Shown piece by piece: positions 13,827-15,504 of a stretch of DNA of 15,504 bases; within the stretch, counting starts at the first letter, position 1; each line of letters opens with the position of its first letter. Source of the stretch: DAIOSQ01 sp036752465. Its GTDB lineage: Bacteria > Pseudomonadota > Gammaproteobacteria > Legionellales > Legionellaceae. The stretch covers positions 1 to 15,504 of the forward strand of contig DAIOSQ010000052.1 of NCBI GenBank assembly GCA_036752465.1, written 5' to 3'. The notes below the pieces were generated by a model, which was not told where the DNA came from, did not search any database, and worked only from the letters and a program-made list of their open reading frames with translations. The translations under genes and the position numbers were made by a program.

Positions 13827-14477
13827 TTATTTGTCCTCTGTTCGCGCTTTTACGGCGGGCATCACTTGTACTTTGGCACCTGGTGCTCCTGGAATGGCAC
13901 CTTTTATCAGCAGCAGATTTCTTTCCACATCCACTTTGACCAACTCTAGCGTTTGAATGGTACAACGGGCATTACCCATATGGCCTGCCATTTTCTTGCC
14001 TTTGAAAACCCGACCAGGGGTTTGGTTTTGCCCGATAGATCCTGGCACCCGATGTGAACGGGAGTTACCATGCGTAGCATCTTGTGTGCGGAAATTATGG
14101 CGCTTAACTGTACCTGCAAAGCCTTTACCCTTGGACGTAGCGGTGACATCAACGTGTGTCCCAGACTTGAAGACATCGGCCACGGTCAATTCCTGCCCAG
14201 TGGTAAATAATGTGATGTCAGGCGTGGTAAATTCAACCATCATGTCACCAGCCTCAACGCCTGCTTTCGCAAAGTGACCCGCCTGTGGTTTGCTGACTCG
14301 GCTTTGTTTTTTGTTGCCGGCCGTTAGCTGTATCGCACAGTAACCGTCTACTTCCATCGTTTTTAGTTGTGACACGCGATTGGGTTTGATCTCAACCACT
14401 GACACTGGAATTGAGAGTCCTTCTTCTGTAAAGACCCTTGTCATACCGATTTTACGGCCTAATAAACCGATCGTCAT
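13827..14477 (-). CDS. rplC: 50S ribosomal protein L3
   Basis: L3 is an early 50S assembly protein whose loop approaches the peptidyl transferase centre. The 216 residues fit the family (209 in E. coli). Seen: IGLLGRKIGMTRVFTEEG (3-20), TSKGKGFAGTVKRHNFRTQD (114-133), and HRVPGSIGQNQTPGRVFKGK (142-161). Gln150 matches the residue methylated by PrmB in E. coli. ATG 14477 has GAGG at a 7-base gap. It lies 26 bases after rpsJ and abuts rplD. Confidence 0.98.
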   Translation of the reverse strand: MTIGLLGRKIGMTRVFTEEGLSIPVSVVEIKPNRVSQLKTMEVDGYCAIQLTAGNKKQSRVSKPQAGHFAKAGVEAGDMMVEFTTPDITLFTTGQELTVADVFKSGTHVDVTATSKGKGFAGTVKRHNFRTQDATHGNSRSHRVPGSIGQNQTPGRVFKGKKMAGHMGNARCTIQTLELVKVDVERNLLLIKGAIPGAPGAKVQVMPAVKARTEDK

Positions 14478-14503
14478 TGTAATACCTCGTTTTTATGCTG
14501 TTC

Positions 14504-14824
14504 TTAATTATCATCATCCAGACTAATTTGAACATCTACGCCCGCCGCCAAATCCAACTTCATGAGAGCGTCAACTGTTTTCTCTGTAGGGTTGACGATT
14601 ACAACAAGTCGTTTATGGGTTCGGATTTCATATTGATCCTGTGCGTCTTTATTCACATGGGGTGATATCAACACAGAGAATTTTTCCTTCCTTGTTCGCA
14701 AAGGAATGGGGCCGCGAATTTGTGCACCTGTTCTTTTGGCTGTATCAACTATTTCTTTGGTTGATGCATCGATCATTTTGTGATCGAATGATTTAAGGCG
14801 AATTTTTATATTTTGATTACTCAT
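14504..14824 (-). CDS. rpsJ: 30S ribosomal protein S10
   Basis: S10 lies in the 30S head and, as NusE, also serves in transcription antitermination. The 106 residues are close to the family length (103 in E. coli). Seen: IKIRLKSFDHKMIDASTKEI (6-25), AKRTGAQIRGPIPLRTRKEK (29-48), FSVLISPHVNKDAQDQYEIR and the C-terminal LAAGVDVQISL. ATG 14824 lies only 5 bases after the tuf stop and has a weak GAG match, so it is probably translated by coupling from tuf. In E. coli rpsJ opens its own operon behind a regulated leader of well over 100 bases, which is absent here. Confidence 0.98.
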   Translation of the reverse strand: MSNQNIKIRLKSFDHKMIDASTKEIVDTAKRTGAQIRGPIPLRTRKEKFSVLISPHVNKDAQDQYEIRTHKRLVVIVNPTEKTVDALMKLDLAAGVDVQISLDDDN

Positions 14825-14829
14825 TTTTA

Positions 14830-15504
14830 TTACTCAATGATTTTAGCAACAACACCAGCACCAACGGTGCGGCCACCTTCACGAATTGCGAAACGCAAAC
14901 CTTCATCCATCGCGATTGGTGCGTGTAGATTGACAACCAGCTTAACGTTGTCTCCCGGCATCACCATTTCTATGCCCTCAGGCAGATCACATGTCCCGGT
15001 GACGTCTGTCGTTCTGAAATAGAACTGTGGGCGGTATCCATTGAAGAATGGTGTGTGTCTACCACCTTCATCTTTGGATAACACATACACCTCTGCTTCA
15101 AATTTCGTGTGTGGTTTGATGGTGCCAGGTTTTGCCAATACTTGGCCTCGCTCGACATCGTCACGCTTCGTGCCTCGCAGCAATACCCCAACGTTATCGC
15201 CTGCCCTGCCTTCATCCAACAACTTGCGGAACATCTCGACACCTGTACAGGTCGTTTTTTGTGTGTCGCGAATACCTACAATCTCTACTTCCTCACCTAC
15301 TTTGACGATACCGCTTTCGACGCGTCCTGTGACCACCGTACCGCGCCCAGATATTGAAAATACGTCTTCGATGGGCAGTAAAAATGCTTTATCTATGTTG
15401 CGCACAGGCTCAGGGATATAGCTGTCCATCGTTTCTACTAATTTTAGCACCGATGGTTCACCGATATCGCTCTGATCGCCTTCTAACGCTTTTAAAGCTG
15501 AACC
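14830..15504 (-). CDS. tuf: Elongation factor Tu, C-terminal 224 residues (partial)
   Basis: EF-Tu carries aminoacyl-tRNA to the ribosome as a GTP complex. The frame enters at the right edge as GSALKALEGD, the G5 (SALK) motif of the GTPase domain, and runs to TAA 14832-14830. Domain 2 (FLLPIEDVFSISGRGTVVTG) and domain 3 (KPGTIKPHTKFEAEVYVL, GGRHTPFFNGYRPQFYFRTT, GGRTVGAGVVAKIIE) are complete. About 170 N-terminal residues, with the P-loop and NKxD motif, lie outside. The segment after EGD is two residues longer than in E. coli. The first ATG inside the window is internal. It is followed directly by rpsJ, suggesting one str-S10 transcript. Confidence 0.97.
   Translation of the reverse strand, partial: GSALKALEGDQSDIGEPSVLKLVETMDSYIPEPVRNIDKAFLLPIEDVFSISGRGTVVTGRVESGIVKVGEEVEIVGIRDTQKTTCTGVEMFRKLLDEGRAGDNVGVLLRGTKRDDVERGQVLAKPGTIKPHTKFEAEVYVLSKDEGGRHTPFFNGYRPQFYFRTTDVTGTCDLPEGIEMVMPGDNVKLVVNLHAPIAMDEGLRFAIREGGRTVGAGVVAKIIE

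Noticed and set aside
15041..15421. 126-codon plus-strand ORF within tuf
   Set aside because: Opposite the conserved tuf coding sequence; such antisense frames are common in strongly biased codon use.
1..15504. Mobile elements, CRISPR arrays, tRNA or rRNA genes, defence or toxin-antitoxin systems
   Set aside because: Looked for in both strands; the gene-free sequence is too short and shows no repeats, cloverleaf or unknown multi-gene cassette.

Overview
This window is one long, tightly packed translation locus on the minus strand of a gammaproteobacterium. Read in the direction of transcription (right to left) it carries the end of tuf, then rpsJ-rplC-rplD-rplW-rplB-rpsS-rplV-rpsC-rplP-rpmC-rpsQ (S10 cluster), rplN-rplX-rplE-rpsN-rpsH-rplF-rplR-rpsE-rpmD-rplO-secY-rpmJ (spc cluster), rpsM-rpsK-rpsD-rpoA-rplQ (alpha cluster). 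After a 365-base gap comes the start of pgi (glucose-6-phosphate isomerase). The gene order is the canonical str/S10/spc/alpha order, with no gene missing, duplicated or broken. Thirty protein genes are recognised; tuf (right edge) and pgi (left edge) are cut by the window.

The composition is moderately AT-rich. The proteins resemble the E. coli ones closely in length and motif (for example S4 and L15 are the same length). The short 218-residue S3, tuf fused directly to the S10 cluster, and the EF-Tu and PGI sequence style remind me of Legionellales/Coxiella-like bacteria. That placement is an impression from memory, not a phylogeny. Finding pgi directly after rplQ is not an arrangement I can assign to a named genus.

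The genes act together: EF-Tu delivers aminoacyl-tRNA, the S and L proteins build the 30S and 50S subunits, SecY is the protein-export channel at which secretory ribosomes work, and RpoA is the alpha subunit of RNA polymerase. Most gaps are 0-27 bases and three junctions overlap by four bases (rplD/rplW, rplP/rpmC, rpmD/rplO). Four genes start with GTG (rpsS, rpsN, rpsH, rplO). Only three intergenic stretches are long enough for control signals: 90 bases between rpsQ and rplN, with a strong extended -10 promoter; 86 bases between rpmJ and rpsM, with no convincing promoter; and 365 bases between rplQ and pgi, with a 9-bp perfect palindrome, a second hairpin and two plausible promoters.

I found no mobile element, CRISPR array, tRNA, rRNA or undescribed multi-gene system. 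The observations most worth checking are a long-form S14 that carries a complete four-cysteine zinc ribbon, an S5 with an altered and shortened conserved loop, an L14 that has lost a residue in a highly conserved segment, and the structured rplQ-pgi gap.
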